A DNA stretch of 64,000 bases from an uncultured Helicobacter sp. (GTDB lineage Bacteria > Campylobacterota > Campylobacteria > Campylobacterales > Helicobacteraceae). The stretch lies in NCBI GenBank assembly GCA_944326445.1, contig CALVDZ010000004.1, positions 62,001 to 126,000 on the forward strand, given 5' to 3'. The notes beneath the pieces were generated by a model. That model saw nothing but the letters and a program-made list of their open reading frames with translations, was not told the DNA's origin and made no database searches. Below, one piece after another: positions 1-8,700 of this stretch. A program made the translations under genes and the position numbers. Position 1 is the first letter of the stretch. Every line of letters begins with the position of its first letter.

Positions 1-541
1 CTTGGAGGGGTGGAAGCAAAAGCGCGCACAAAACCTCATAAATAGCATAAAAAACACCTATGGCATAGAGCTTTGGCGGCTTATCAATGCCTTTGGGATC
101 GAGCATATCGGCGAGGGCGCGAGCAAGAAGCTTGCCACAAACTTTGGGATTAGGGTTTTTAGCGTGAGTGAAGAGGAGATTCTCAACATCGATGGCTTTG
201 GGGAGGAGATGGCGCGCTCGCTCTGTGAGTTTAACCACGCCAATAGGGAGCTGATAAGCACTATGCTAGAGATTTTGCAGCCAAAGGCGCAGCAGCGCGA
301 AGTCGCGCTAGATTCTGTATTTGCGGGCAAAAGCGTGGTGATCACAGGCACGCTCTCTGCGCCAAGAGAACATTTTGTCGAGATTTTGGAGGGCTTGGGA
401 GCGAGGGTTGGCTCATCGGTGAGTGGCAAGACGGATTTTTTGCTCTGTGGGGAAAACGCTGGGAGCAAGCTCACAAAAGCACAGAATCTAGGTGTGCGGA
501 TTCTCAGCGAGGAGGATTTGCAGAGCTACCTAAAAGCCTAG
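1..541 (+). CDS. ligA: NAD-dependent DNA ligase, C-terminal part (5' end outside window)
   Basis: This is the C-terminal 179 or so residues of NAD+-dependent DNA ligase, which seals nicks in replication and repair. The frame is open from the left edge, so the gene begins outside the window and the TTG at position 2 is not a start. The first ~85 residues carry helix-hairpin-helix motifs (AFGIEHIGEGASKKLA and NIDGFGEEMA). Residues ~105-178 form a BRCT domain, with GKSVVITGTL, a central SGKTDFLLCGENAGSKL and the closing ILSEEDL. The nucleotidyl-transferase and OB domains lie upstream. It ends in TAG at 539-541 and is followed by an intergenic repeat. Recognition is firm because HhH plus BRCT in this order is typical of LigA C-termini. 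Confidence 0.93.
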   Translation, partial: LEGWKQKRAQNLINSIKNTYGIELWRLINAFGIEHIGEGASKKLATNFGIRVFSVSEEEILNIDGFGEEMARSLCEFNHANRELISTMLEILQPKAQQREVALDSVFAGKSVVITGTLSAPREHFVEILEGLGARVGSSVSGKTDFLLCGENAGSKLTKAQNLGVRILSEEDLQSYLKA

Positions 542-549
542 TGATTTTA

Positions 550-713
550 GTCGGGTTTATAGAATCTACACAAGCCAAGTCGCGTGCCTGACGCGGTTAC
601 ACCAATAAGTCACAGAATCTCGCTTAAAAATGCAGTGTATGCACGCGCAGCGGAGCGAGCGGAGATTCACTCTCCGCAAGCGGCAACAAGTTTGCGCTAG
701 CAAACTTGCATTA
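550..713 (-). repeat. Dispersed intergenic repeat R1, copy a
   Basis: One of four related intergenic copies (others at 730-895, 4575-4695 and 13036-13205). It shares with copy b the block ACACCAATAAGTCACAGAAT and the core CGCAGCGGAG. It ends in a hairpin AAGTTTGC-gcta-GCAAACTT. Copies c and d lie in the opposite orientation. The element explains most of the gap between ligA and the next gene, and no gene is seen in it. Confidence 0.7.
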
Positions 714-729
714 AAAATGATAAGCCCCA

Positions 730-895
730 GCTCGGTTTATAGAAAAGGTGCTAGTCCAAGTGGCGTTGATGACGTGCTGACACCAATAAGTCACAGAATC
801 TCGCATTGAGATTCTGTGTATGTTCGCGCAGCGGAGGGGCGAGGGGCTTTGCCTCACGCCCCGATAACAAGTTTTGCCATAGCAAAACTTGCATA
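730..895 (-). repeat. Dispersed intergenic repeat R1, copy b
   Basis: Same orientation as copy a and immediately beside it. It carries the sequence TAGAAAAGGTGCTAGTCCAAG, whose complement recurs in copies c and d. An internal stem GGGGCGAGG/CCTCACGCCCC and a terminal hairpin AAGTTTTGC-cata-GCAAAACTT use different bases from the matching stems of copy a but still pair. Confidence 0.7.
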
Positions 896-968
896 AATAG
901 ATAGCCTCTTAAGCACATTCTTAGATTTTTTGCATAAAATCCCGCAGACTTCACACCAAAGGAAACCT

Positions 969-1941
969 ATGCACCTGATAAAAAGATGTATCAAAAGCCT
1001 CTTGCTTGTAGCCCTAAGCGAGCGAGACATCACAAAATGCTCCTTTGTGCTAAGGCGATTTGTCCGCACCACACGACTTTTGGGATTTGTAAGCTCTGCG
1101 ATTATCTCGCGTCTGTTTAAAAATGCATTGGGGGGGGGGGCAGCTACGAGATTCACGCTCTTTGCACGCTTTATCCTCTCCGTGCGTCATCTTTAGCCTC
1201 ACTTCCTTCCCCGCTCGCATAGCCACGCTCCATCACACGATATTTTCCCTACTTCGCCAAAGCACCCCAGCCGATGAAATCGCGGTATTTTTGAGCTTGG
1301 AGGAATTCCCGCGCGGATTTGCCTCCTTGCCGAGGATTCTCAGGTTTTTGCACACGCAGCACTTTATCCGCCTACACTTTGTGGAGGAAAACTACAAATC
1401 TTACAAAAAACTTATCTATGCACTGAGATTCTATCCCGAGGATATATGTGTCACCATCGATGACGATCAACTCTATGATCGTGAGATGCTGGCACTGCTG
1501 CTAGATTCGTATCACAAATACCCGCAGTGTATCCACACCCACCACGCCGATACGCCTATAAGAGAATCTAGTGGCGCGTTTGCGTGGCGAGCGTGTGAGC
1601 TAGAGGACACGCCGCTGCTTGGTATCTGTCCGCTTGGGGTATCGGGCGTGCTCTACCCTCCGCATTGCTTAGACACAGAGGTGTTTAATACGCAGAGATT
1701 CTATGATCTCGCGCCGCATAATGACGATTTGTGGTTTTTTGTGATGGGAATGCTAAAGGAGAGCAAAAAGGTGCTTGTCAAAGGCGCGCTAGGCATACCA
1801 AAGCAGCCAAGTATCGCGATATTTGAGAGCCCAAACCTATGGGAGACAAACGCCAAATCGGGCAAAAACAGATTTATGATTGAGTGGGAAAACCTCGTGC
1901 GCGCGTATCCAGAGATTCAAAGATTCATCGTAGAGGAATGA
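969..1941 (+). CDS. Phase-variable glycosyltransferase, out of frame in this sequence
   Basis: ATG at 969 has a good ribosome site (AAAGGA, 959-964) and opens a frame that reaches an 11-G tract at 1130-1140. With 11 G it shifts and stops at 1196. With 10 G (or 13) it joins the downstream frame, giving a protein of 323 residues ending at 1941. The downstream part resembles a GT2-like glycosyltransferase: SLTSFPARI, SLLRQSTPADEIAVFLS, and an acidic metal-binding stretch VTIDDDQLYD. Such proteins usually decorate lipooligosaccharide or other surface glycans. An ATG at 1123 lies in the downstream frame but has no ribosome site, so I take 969 as the true start. The sequenced state therefore appears OFF, or mixed in the culture. 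Confidence 0.75.
1130..1140 (+). repeat. Poly-G tract (11 G), predicted phase-variation switch
   Basis: Eleven consecutive G inside the glycosyltransferase coding region. The upstream and downstream frames join only if the tract is 10 or 13 G long. Slipped-strand mispairing at such tracts is the usual ON/OFF switch of surface-modification genes in Helicobacter and Campylobacter. Confidence 0.85.
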
Positions 1942-2187
1942 TAAGGCTTACGCAGGGCAAAGCCATCGTAGCCATACGGAGTGCCCAGAGGATTTGGATA
2001 CGCGTGCTAGGAAATCTGTGCTTTGCTAGGCTTAGCTTGATTTAAGATTTTTAGAGTGCTATGAACTCTCTCGCATTTTGGAGTTTCAAACGCTCCAGAG
2101 GGTATAGAATCTTTTGCCTCTTAACGTGAGCACTTAGATTTGAGCTAGGATAACTTTTTGTAAGTTGGTGTGGGATAAAGATAGAGA

Positions 2188-2264
<77 letters not shown>

Positions 2265-2295
2265 ATATAAAAAGATGCTGAAAGAAAAAGAAAGA

Positions 2296-2370
2296 TGGCT
2301 GGGGTAAAAGGATTCGAACCTCTGAATGCCTGGACCAAAACCAGGTGCCTTACCGCTTGGCGATACCCCA
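2296..2370 (-). tRNA. tRNA-Gln (TTG)
   Basis: A 75-nt tRNA on the minus strand beginning TGGGGTATCGCCAAGC, with anticodon TTG in the loop CTTTTGGT-like context, a T arm GGTTCGAATCC and an encoded CCA end. It sits between nadB and tRNA-fMet, all on the minus strand. Confidence 0.94.
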
Positions 2371-2438
2371 CTGCTGAAGTAAATTAAAAGCGTGATTATA
2401 ATGACTTCACGCCTAAAAGTCAAGGTTTTATGCAAAAT

Positions 2439-3884
2439 TTACACGATATAATGCGCGCCTAGGCTCTGCTGTCTTGATAATGCTGATTGCACGATGTTTC
2501 TTGCTACAAGCAAGCGTAGCCCAAGCATACGCCCGATATTAGATTCTAGCATTACCTCAATCCCCCCAAGCGCGGCGTTTAGCTTGTCTTTGGTGCGCAC
2601 GATCCCCACCTTCTCCCACATAATCTTACGCAGCAAATCCCGCAGGTGCGCATCGCCCTCCTTTTCTAGCACGCTCTCATCAAAGGGAAAATATCGCTTT
2701 GGGTTTTTGCCCACGGCACCTAATATCTCCATCGCCGCGACTTTGCCAAACACAAGCCCCTCTAGCAGTGAGTTTGAGGCGAGGCGATTTGCCCCATGCA
2801 CGCCGTTATATGCGCACTCTCCGATAGCATAGAGGTTTGCCATACCCTCCACCCTCGTGCTGATATCGCACAAAATCCCGCCCATACAATAATGAAATGC
2901 TGGAGAGATGGGCACGAGATCCTTTGGTATATCTAGCCTGCACGCGCTAAGCTCGCGATAGATATTTGGGAAGCGTGCGCGAAAGGATTGCTTGCTAAAA
3001 CTGCGCAAATCCAAAAACGCCCGCTCATCATATCTAGCGCAATAATCCACGATAGCCCGCGCGACAATATCGCGAGGTGCGAGCTCGCCGCGCTCATCAT
3101 ACTCATACAAAAACCGCCTACCCTTAGAATCTATCACCAATCCACCCTCGCCCCGCACCGCCTCGCTGATGAGGTATTTGCGCGCAGTGTTTGTCTCCAC
3201 ATACACACTTGGGTGGAATTGTAGCATCTCCATATTAGCAAGCCTCAATCCGTGCTCAAGGATAATCCCGTGCATATCGCCGCCGATTGTGTGGGCGTTG
3301 GTGTGGTATTTATACAGCCCGCCTATACCCCCGCTTGCGAGCACGATATGATCGCTATAGATATGCACCAATCCCTTCTTTGTCTGCACGCTCACGCCAT
3401 AGCAGCGCTCATCTTCTAGGAGCAGATCCACCACACGCGCGCTTTTCCAGAGTGTGTGCCCTAGCGAGTGCATCAGAAATGTATGCAGATTGCGCCCCGT
3501 GCCATCTCCGCCAGAATGCACGATACGCGCGATAGAGTGCCCGCCCTCCTTGGTGTAGCTTAGTGCCCCACTCTCCTCCCTATCGAGGCTAAACCCATCG
3601 CTTAGCAGCTCTTGTAAGATCCCCAAACTCTCCACGCTTAGCTTCTCCACGCTTTTGGCGTCATTGAGCTGCGAGCCCGCGAGGATAGTATCCTCAATGT
3701 GCAGTGCTATATCCTCCAAATCCCTTGCTATGGTAATCCCACCCTGCGCATAAAAGGTATTGCACTCCCACGATTGGTTCTTACACAGCAGGAGCACGCG
3801 CAGATTTTTGGGCAAATGCCGCGCACAATACAGCCCAGCTACCCCCGCCCCCACAATCACGACATCATAATGCAATCTCTCCAT
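2439..3884 (-). CDS. nadB: L-aspartate oxidase
   Basis: Flavoenzyme that oxidises L-aspartate to iminoaspartate, the first step of de novo NAD synthesis with quinolinate synthase NadA. The 481-residue product starts with the FAD-binding dinucleotide fold (VIVGAGVAGL, residues 9-18). It continues with the NTFYAQGGI segment typical of NadB and fumarate reductase flavoproteins, then HSGGDGTGRNLH, the active-site arginine region GRRFLYEYDERGELAPRD, and the C-terminal FAD contact GANRLASNSLLEGLVFG. The length is slightly below the usual ~530, as the C-terminal helical domain is short. A small lipoprotein gene lies 2 bases upstream on the same strand, suggesting a joint transcript. Confidence 0.95.
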   Translation of the reverse strand: MERLHYDVVIVGAGVAGLYCARHLPKNLRVLLLCKNQSWECNTFYAQGGITIARDLEDIALHIEDTILAGSQLNDAKSVEKLSVESLGILQELLSDGFSLDREESGALSYTKEGGHSIARIVHSGGDGTGRNLHTFLMHSLGHTLWKSARVVDLLLEDERCYGVSVQTKKGLVHIYSDHIVLASGGIGGLYKYHTNAHTIGGDMHGIILEHGLRLANMEMLQFHPSVYVETNTARKYLISEAVRGEGGLVIDSKGRRFLYEYDERGELAPRDIVARAIVDYCARYDERAFLDLRSFSKQSFRARFPNIYRELSACRLDIPKDLVPISPAFHYCMGGILCDISTRVEGMANLYAIGECAYNGVHGANRLASNSLLEGLVFGKVAAMEILGAVGKNPKRYFPFDESVLEKEGDAHLRDLLRKIMWEKVGIVRTKDKLNAALGGIEVMLESNIGRMLGLRLLVARNIVQSALSRQQSLGAHYIV

Positions 3885-3886
3885 CT

Positions 3887-4144
3887 CTAGTCCCCATCGT
3901 CTTCACTAAGACTTGCAGAATGTATGCTTTTGACGCTTTGGAGCGTGGGTTGTGAATCTTGCTCATTAATTTGGGATTGTTTGCCAGCACCCTGTAAGCC
4001 TCCTTGGGGCTGCTTGGTGCTATCACTACGCTCATAGTAGGGATTGGCTCTATACCCACAGCCCGCCATCGCGCCCCCTAGCACCACACTCATCATAACT
4101 ATCGCAAAATATGCTATCATTGCGCTATGAAAGATTCTAAACAT
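3887..4144 (-). CDS. Small lipoprotein (LptM-like)
   Basis: An 85-residue predicted lipoprotein. A hydrophobic signal (residues ~9-27) ends in a lipobox-like AMAGC, and the mature part begins CGYRANPYYE, similar to the short GCG-x-x-x-P-Y start of LptM-type lipoproteins. The rest is polar and probably unstructured. The start at 4144 has a strong ribosome site (AAAGGAG, 5 bases upstream), so I prefer it to the ATG at 4120. It overlaps the start of the divergent gene at 4127 by 18 bases, so the two share control DNA. It is followed directly by nadB. The function assignment is by resemblance only. Confidence 0.7.
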   Translation of the reverse strand: MFRIFHSAMIAYFAIVMMSVVLGGAMAGCGYRANPYYERSDSTKQPQGGLQGAGKQSQINEQDSQPTLQSVKSIHSASLSEDDGD

Positions 4145-4582
4145 ATCATCTCCTTTCTCAAATCACAGCCCGAGTTTGCCAAACTCCGATTAAAAGATGA
4201 GATAAATCTCTTTAAAGCCGCGTATCTCACGCCTTATCTGCGAGAGCAGATTCTCTTTATCTTTGTCAAAAACCAAACGCTTTTTTTTGCTGCCAAGCAC
4301 CCAGCGTTTTGTCAGGAGTTTAATTATACACGCAAGCACATAATACAGACTTTAAGGAGCTATCCCCAAAAGTTCCCAACTCTAAGCACACTCACAGAAG
4401 CCAAAGCCTATGTCCCGCGCCATATCCTAGAGCCCAAACCCCTCCCCCATACAGAATCTAAGCGCTACTTTAGCGAGCACTCAAGGGGCGAGTTTGCCAA
4501 CCACTGCACGAGCCCTAGGCTCTATGAGCTTTTTGAAAAGCTCCGCCTTGCGATTTTGCGCAATCAAACAGATAAAGAGTGA
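4127..4582 (+). CDS. DciA/DUF721-like protein
   Basis: A 151-residue basic protein. Residues ~1-75 match the DUF721/DciA pattern: an N-terminal helix, then a strand-rich part LFIFVKNQTLFFAAKHPAFCQEFNY and a helix RKHIIQTL. DciA proteins help load the replicative helicase in many bacteria without DnaC. The C-terminal half is polar and not recognised. It is divergent from, and overlaps, the lipoprotein gene. The family call is moderate because the domain is short and poorly conserved. Confidence 0.55.
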   Translation: MKDSKHIISFLKSQPEFAKLRLKDEINLFKAAYLTPYLREQILFIFVKNQTLFFAAKHPAFCQEFNYTRKHIIQTLRSYPQKFPTLSTLTEAKAYVPRHILEPKPLPHTESKRYFSEHSRGEFANHCTSPRLYELFEKLRLAILRNQTDKE

Positions 4583-4695
4583 ATCTCCACTCGCTCCGCT
4601 TACGCGAGCATACACTACATTTTTGGCAAGATTATAGAATCTCTTAGTGTCATCGCGTCAGGCACGCTGCTTGGGCTAGCACCTTTGCTATAAAC
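4575..4695 (+). repeat. Dispersed intergenic repeat R1, copy d (partial)
   Basis: Shares with copy c (13036-13205) the blocks CCACTCGCTCCGCT, TATAGAATCTCTTAGTGT and GCTTGGGCTAGCACCTTT. It lies between two convergent genes and lacks the terminal AAGTTTG hairpin present in the other copies. Confidence 0.65.
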
Positions 4696-4710
4696 TAGAT
4701 TCTATTTGCC

Positions 4711-5100
4711 CTACCACCCCCTTGTGATAGCGTGGCACACGGTGCAGGAGTGCAATATCTTTGCGTGCATCTCCGCGGCTTTTAGGATCTGATTATTGTG
4801 CAATGCCTCTTGGAATGCGTTGATATTCTCCTCATCGCGCTTAAGCGTGTTTAGCACGATATGCTCTTCCATACCCTGCGAGCTTTTGAGGTAGGCAAAC
4901 ACATTATGCTTCTTAAACTCCCCGTATGTGCGCTTAAACTCCCTAAGCCCCTTAGCGATTTGTGCTTTGTCGTTATAAAAAAAGCCCTTTTGTATAGTCT
5001 CTATGTGGTATTCCATATCGCGCATTTTTTTAGCCACTTCACTAGCCCCTAGCCACATACCCCCTAGTCCCAATGCTAAAATCCACGCGTATGTTTTCAT
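4711..5100 (-). CDS. Periplasmic c-type cytochrome
   Basis: A 129-residue exported protein with signal peptide at residues 1-19 (ending LGAS) and one heme-attachment motif CTVCH near the C-terminus (HSCTVCHAITRGW). A C-terminal CxxCH after a helical body is the layout of class II cytochromes c and related four-helix proteins. The middle is helical and charged, with no second heme site. It likely carries electrons or senses redox state in the periplasm. Partner proteins cannot be inferred from the neighbours. Confidence 0.75.
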   Translation of the reverse strand: MKTYAWILALGLGGMWLGASEVAKKMRDMEYHIETIQKGFFYNDKAQIAKGLREFKRTYGEFKKHNVFAYLKSSQGMEEHIVLNTLKRDEENINAFQEALHNNQILKAAEMHAKILHSCTVCHAITRGW

Positions 5101-5218
5101 CTCCTCATTCCTTTGGCAAATTATGTCAATATCGACAAATCGCGCTAGATTCTAAATGCGCTCAAGTGTGGCACATAATTTGCTGGATTCTCACACAAAG
5201 GCTTACAAAAGGATTGCT

Positions 5219-6778
5219 ATGCAAGAACAAGATTCTATAGCCCACAGCACCGATATGCAGGCAGCTACAAGCGCGCGCACAGACAAGCCCCTCTCCCTCT
5301 CCTCCTTTAGAGCCAATCTCATCATTATAGGCGCGCTCTTTGTCGCACTTTTGGGCTTGTGTGTGTTTTTTGCCACAAGCGCGTATCGTGCCAATGCCGC
5401 GCCCGCGCACGCCTCTAGCCTCGCCGATCCGCTTTTAGAAAACCAAGATTTGCTTGAGCAGTTTGGGTTTATCGGGCAGGTTTATGTGCGACTAGGCAAT
5501 CTCCTCATCACTCCCAAAGATTCTCAAAACAAAGCCCTCATCATCGCTATGTTAAAAAGCTGGAATGAGAGCTTTGTCAAAAACGATCGGGATTTACAAA
5601 GCTACTATCAGCAGATAAATAAAACCCTCGAGATAGAATCTAGCACGGAGTTTGCCACGCGCATCCAGCAAATCCTCCAAGAAATCTACGCGCTTTTATT
5701 ACAAAAATCAAATGATGGCATTGCCGAGGTGCTCAAAAGTGCCGAGCCTAGAGATGAGGGGCTTTGGGGCGGTGCGCGCGGCGGGCTCATTGTCCTTGCG
5801 CTCTTTGGACTGCTAGCGTGCGTGCTGCTTTGTGTCGTGCTATGGAGGAGCTTTAGCTCTGTGAAGCGTTTGAGCATGCAGTGGCAGGGGCTAAATGCAC
5901 TCATACACAATCTCACGCAGGGCAGCAGCACTCAGACAGAAAACCCACAAGCCTACGATACAGAATCTCTTAGCGCGCTCCAAGCAGACTTAGAGGCACT
6001 TAGCCAAAAATCACACCAAGAATCCGCCCAAGCCCAAGAGGAGAGAGCATTCGCTACCCAGACGCTCTCCACGCTCAAATCCCAGATTGCCACGCTAGAG
6101 CAAAACGCCTCTAGGAGTCTCGCGCCAAGTGCAGATATTTTGCGCACTATTACCCAATCCATCGAGCATAGCACCAACTCCCAAAACCAAATCACGCAAG
6201 AACAAGAGCAGTTTGAGCGCGCAAGCACCAACCTCTCCCATCTTTTTGAAAAGCTTAGCGAGAGTATTGAGATTCAAAGCGCGCTTAGCGCGAAGTTTGC
6301 GGATTTGAGCGGGAGTGTGACGCAGATTAAAGATGTACTAAGCTTTATCGATGATATTGCTAGCAGGACCAATCTCCTCGCCCTCAATGCCGCGATTGAG
6401 GCAGCGCGCGCAGGCGAGCACGGGCGGGGCTTTGCCGTGGTGGCTGATGAGGTGCGCAAACTCGCAGAATCCACCCAAAAAAGCCTCAAAGATATTGAAG
6501 TGAGCATAAACCTCCTAGCGGGCAATATCGATGAGATTTGCCACAACGCCAAGGAGAGCAAGGAGACTTTTGACAACCTTATCCAAGAGAGCGAGGATTC
6601 TAAGCAAAGCCTCCAAAATATCCAAGATTCACTCCAAGCAATCATAAGTGGCATCACGAGCCAAAATTCTAGCACGCTAGGCGTCTCTAAGCAGATTCAA
6701 GATATGATAGAATCTTTCCAACAGCTAAACACACTCATCAACCAAAGCGCCCAATACTTAAAAAGCCGAGAGCTTTAA
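5219..6778 (+). CDS. Methyl-accepting chemotaxis protein
   Basis: A 519-residue chemoreceptor. I choose ATG 5219 over the ATG at 5156 because AAAAGGA stands 5 bases before it. Two membrane helices (about residues 32-55 and 188-212) enclose a ~130-residue periplasmic helical sensor. The cytoplasmic part is a long coiled coil with the conserved signalling hairpin: IDDIASRTNLLALNAAIEAA followed by RAGEHGRGFAVVADEVRKLA. No HAMP domain is obvious between TM2 and the coil. It would signal through CheA/CheW to the flagellar motor. The ligand is unknown. Confidence 0.92.
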   Translation: MQEQDSIAHSTDMQAATSARTDKPLSLSSFRANLIIIGALFVALLGLCVFFATSAYRANAAPAHASSLADPLLENQDLLEQFGFIGQVYVRLGNLLITPKDSQNKALIIAMLKSWNESFVKNDRDLQSYYQQINKTLEIESSTEFATRIQQILQEIYALLLQKSNDGIAEVLKSAEPRDEGLWGGARGGLIVLALFGLLACVLLCVVLWRSFSSVKRLSMQWQGLNALIHNLTQGSSTQTENPQAYDTESLSALQADLEALSQKSHQESAQAQEERAFATQTLSTLKSQIATLEQNASRSLAPSADILRTITQSIEHSTNSQNQITQEQEQFERASTNLSHLFEKLSESIEIQSALSAKFADLSGSVTQIKDVLSFIDDIASRTNLLALNAAIEAARAGEHGRGFAVVADEVRKLAESTQKSLKDIEVSINLLAGNIDEICHNAKESKETFDNLIQESEDSKQSLQNIQDSLQAIISGITSQNSSTLGVSKQIQDMIESFQQLNTLINQSAQYLKSREL

Positions 6779-6790
6779 GCAAAGGCGCGT

Positions 6791-7666
6791 ATGAAACACC
6801 TCCTACTCGCCGCGCACAAGCCCAAAAACATCAGCTCCAATCACTTCCTTACGCGCCTTAAAAAACACATAGGCGAGCCAAAAGCCGGATACAGCGGCAC
6901 GCTCGATCCCTTTGCGAGCGGGCTTTTGGTAATAGGCTTTGGGCAATACACGCGGCTTTTGCCATTTTTGCAGCTCACGCCCAAGCGATACAGGGCGACT
7001 TTGTGGCTAGGGGCGAGATCGCCCACGCTTGATATACAGGGTATAGAATCTGTGCGCCAAATCCCACCCTTTAGCCTAGAGCGCGTCGCGGAGGTGCTAG
7101 ATTCACTCACGGGCGAGATTGCCTACACGCCACCGCGCTTTAGTGCTAGGCATATCGATGGCACGCGCGCCTACAAGCTAGCGCGCGAGGGCGTGGAATT
7201 CACACTAGCGCAGGATAAAATGTCTGTGTATCAGCTCACTCTGTGTGCGTATAATCACCCATTTTTGAGCTTTGAAGCGAGTGTGTCAAAGGGCGCATAT
7301 GTGCGCTCTTTGGGCGAGATGATCGCGCACAGACTTGGGGTAGATGGCGCGCTTAGTGCCCTGCATAGAATCTCTGAGGGCAGCATAAGCCTCCTATCCC
7401 CCGCGCAGCCCCACGCTCATATTAAGCTAGATTCACTCTCCTATCCCTTGTTTGTGCTAGATTCTGTAAAAGCCCTGCCATTCCCTACCCTAGAGCTCTC
7501 TAAGCACAAATCCCTCATCAGCAATGGCGCGAGATTTGCTCTGCAAAGCGTAAAAAGTGGTGTGTATAAAACTTATTTTGAGGATTTTTTCTCTATAATT
7601 GAGGTTTTAGCAAACAAAGAGGTGCGATACCTTTATAATAGGATTCCATATGCTGATACTCTCTAG
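6791..7666 (+). CDS. truB: tRNA pseudouridine-55 synthase
   Basis: Converts U55 of the T loop of tRNAs to pseudouridine. The 291-residue protein has the family signature GYSGTLDPFASGLLVIGFG at residues 33-51, with catalytic Asp39. It then shows KRYRATLWLG and a KGAYVRSLG motif in the second half. It starts the chain truB-csrA-ispE and overlaps csrA by 17 bases, so the three are likely one transcript. Confidence 0.95.
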   Translation: MKHLLLAAHKPKNISSNHFLTRLKKHIGEPKAGYSGTLDPFASGLLVIGFGQYTRLLPFLQLTPKRYRATLWLGARSPTLDIQGIESVRQIPPFSLERVAEVLDSLTGEIAYTPPRFSARHIDGTRAYKLAREGVEFTLAQDKMSVYQLTLCAYNHPFLSFEASVSKGAYVRSLGEMIAHRLGVDGALSALHRISEGSISLLSPAQPHAHIKLDSLSYPLFVLDSVKALPFPTLELSKHKSLISNGARFALQSVKSGVYKTYFEDFFSIIEVLANKEVRYLYNRIPYADTL

Positions 7667-7883
7667 GAAACAAGATGAAGGCGTGATGATAGGCGATGAT
7701 ATAGAGATAAAAATCATCTCTATTGATAAGGGCAGCGTGCGACTAGGATTCAAAGCCCCATCAAATATGCTCATTTTGCGCTCCGAGCTCAAAGACGCCA
7801 TTGCTATGCAAAACCAACAAGCCTCTATCAACGCCCCAAGCGATCTCACTTTGCCCAAAGTAGGAGCTATCAAAAAGAAATAA
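7650..7883 (+). CDS. csrA: Carbon storage regulator, RNA-binding
   Basis: A 77-residue CsrA. The N-terminus MLILSRKQDEGVMIGDDIEI and the following SVRLGFKAP strand are diagnostic of the RNA-binding dimer that controls translation, for example of flagellin, by covering GGA sites in leaders. The C-terminal ~25 residues are a polar tail. The gene overlaps the end of truB and is followed after one base by ispE. Confidence 0.96.
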   Translation: MLILSRKQDEGVMIGDDIEIKIISIDKGSVRLGFKAPSNMLILRSELKDAIAMQNQQASINAPSDLTLPKVGAIKKK

Positions 7884-7884
7884 T

Positions 7885-8700
7885 ATGCAACCCCTCATCC
7901 TTAAGAGCTATCCAAAACTTAATATTTTTCTTAAAATCATCGGCAGGCGCGAAGATGGCTTCCACCTCCTCTCCTCGCGCTTTGTCCTCGCCAAAGGCGC
8001 GCTTTTTGACACGCTAAGTATAGAATCTAGCCCTAGTGGCTTTGCCCTAGAGGGAGACTTTGGCTGCGAGATAGAATCTAATACGATTTATAAGGCAAAG
8101 TGCGCCCTACAGGAGCTTGCTACAGACAAGCGATGTGGGCGCGTGGATCCTCAAATCGCGGATTTTGTGCAATCCCTCAAAGTCAGCGTGCAAAAGCGCA
8201 TACCAGAGGGCGCAGGGCTAGGCGGTGGGAGTGCCAATGCCGCGAGCTTTGTGCATAGCGTGTGCGCGCTGTGTGAGATAGAGCTAAATGCGGAGGATTA
8301 TGCCTTTATTGCGCGGCGGTGCGGGGCGGATGTGGCGTTTTTTTTGCAACGCGTGCCAAGTGCTAATGTCAGCGGCGTGGGCGAGGAAGTTATACCCTTT
8401 GTGGAGGATCTCCCCGAGTTTGAGATTTTTACCCCCCAGATTGTGTGCCCCACACCCGCGGTATATGGGGCTTATAGAGAATCTCACGCGACTTGCAAGC
8501 GCGTCTTTAGCCCGCTGCCGCGAGAGTGGCTCACTATCCCAAGTGCGCAAATCCTTGCAACTCACGCACTAGAGGAGCTCAACGATCTCTATGCTAGCGC
8601 ACTTTTTGTCGCCCCAGAGCTAGAATCGCTGCGCACAGAGCTTGGGCGCGGGTGGTTTTTTAGCGGGAGTGGGAGCAGCTTTTTTCGGATAAAGGAGTGA
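7885..8700 (+). CDS. ispE: 4-diphosphocytidyl-2-C-methyl-D-erythritol kinase
   Basis: GHMP-family kinase of the MEP isoprenoid pathway; it phosphorylates CDP-methylerythritol at the 2-hydroxyl. Residues ~5-25 show the substrate site (YPKLNIFLKIIGRREDGFH). The phosphate loop PEGAGLGGGSANAA is near residue 110, followed by GADVAFFL with the catalytic Asp. The C-terminal GSGSSFF is the third GHMP motif. Its stop overlaps the GTG start of the next gene by four bases, suggesting coupled translation. Confidence 0.94.
   Translation: MQPLILKSYPKLNIFLKIIGRREDGFHLLSSRFVLAKGALFDTLSIESSPSGFALEGDFGCEIESNTIYKAKCALQELATDKRCGRVDPQIADFVQSLKVSVQKRIPEGAGLGGGSANAASFVHSVCALCEIELNAEDYAFIARRCGADVAFFLQRVPSANVSGVGEEVIPFVEDLPEFEIFTPQIVCPTPAVYGAYRESHATCKRVFSPLPREWLTIPSAQILATHALEELNDLYASALFVAPELESLRTELGRGWFFSGSGSSFFRIKE

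Noticed and set aside
1123..1941. Glycosyltransferase starting at ATG 1123
   Set aside because: No ribosome site, and the start codon abuts the G tract. The upstream ATG 969 has a good site and explains the tract as a switch.
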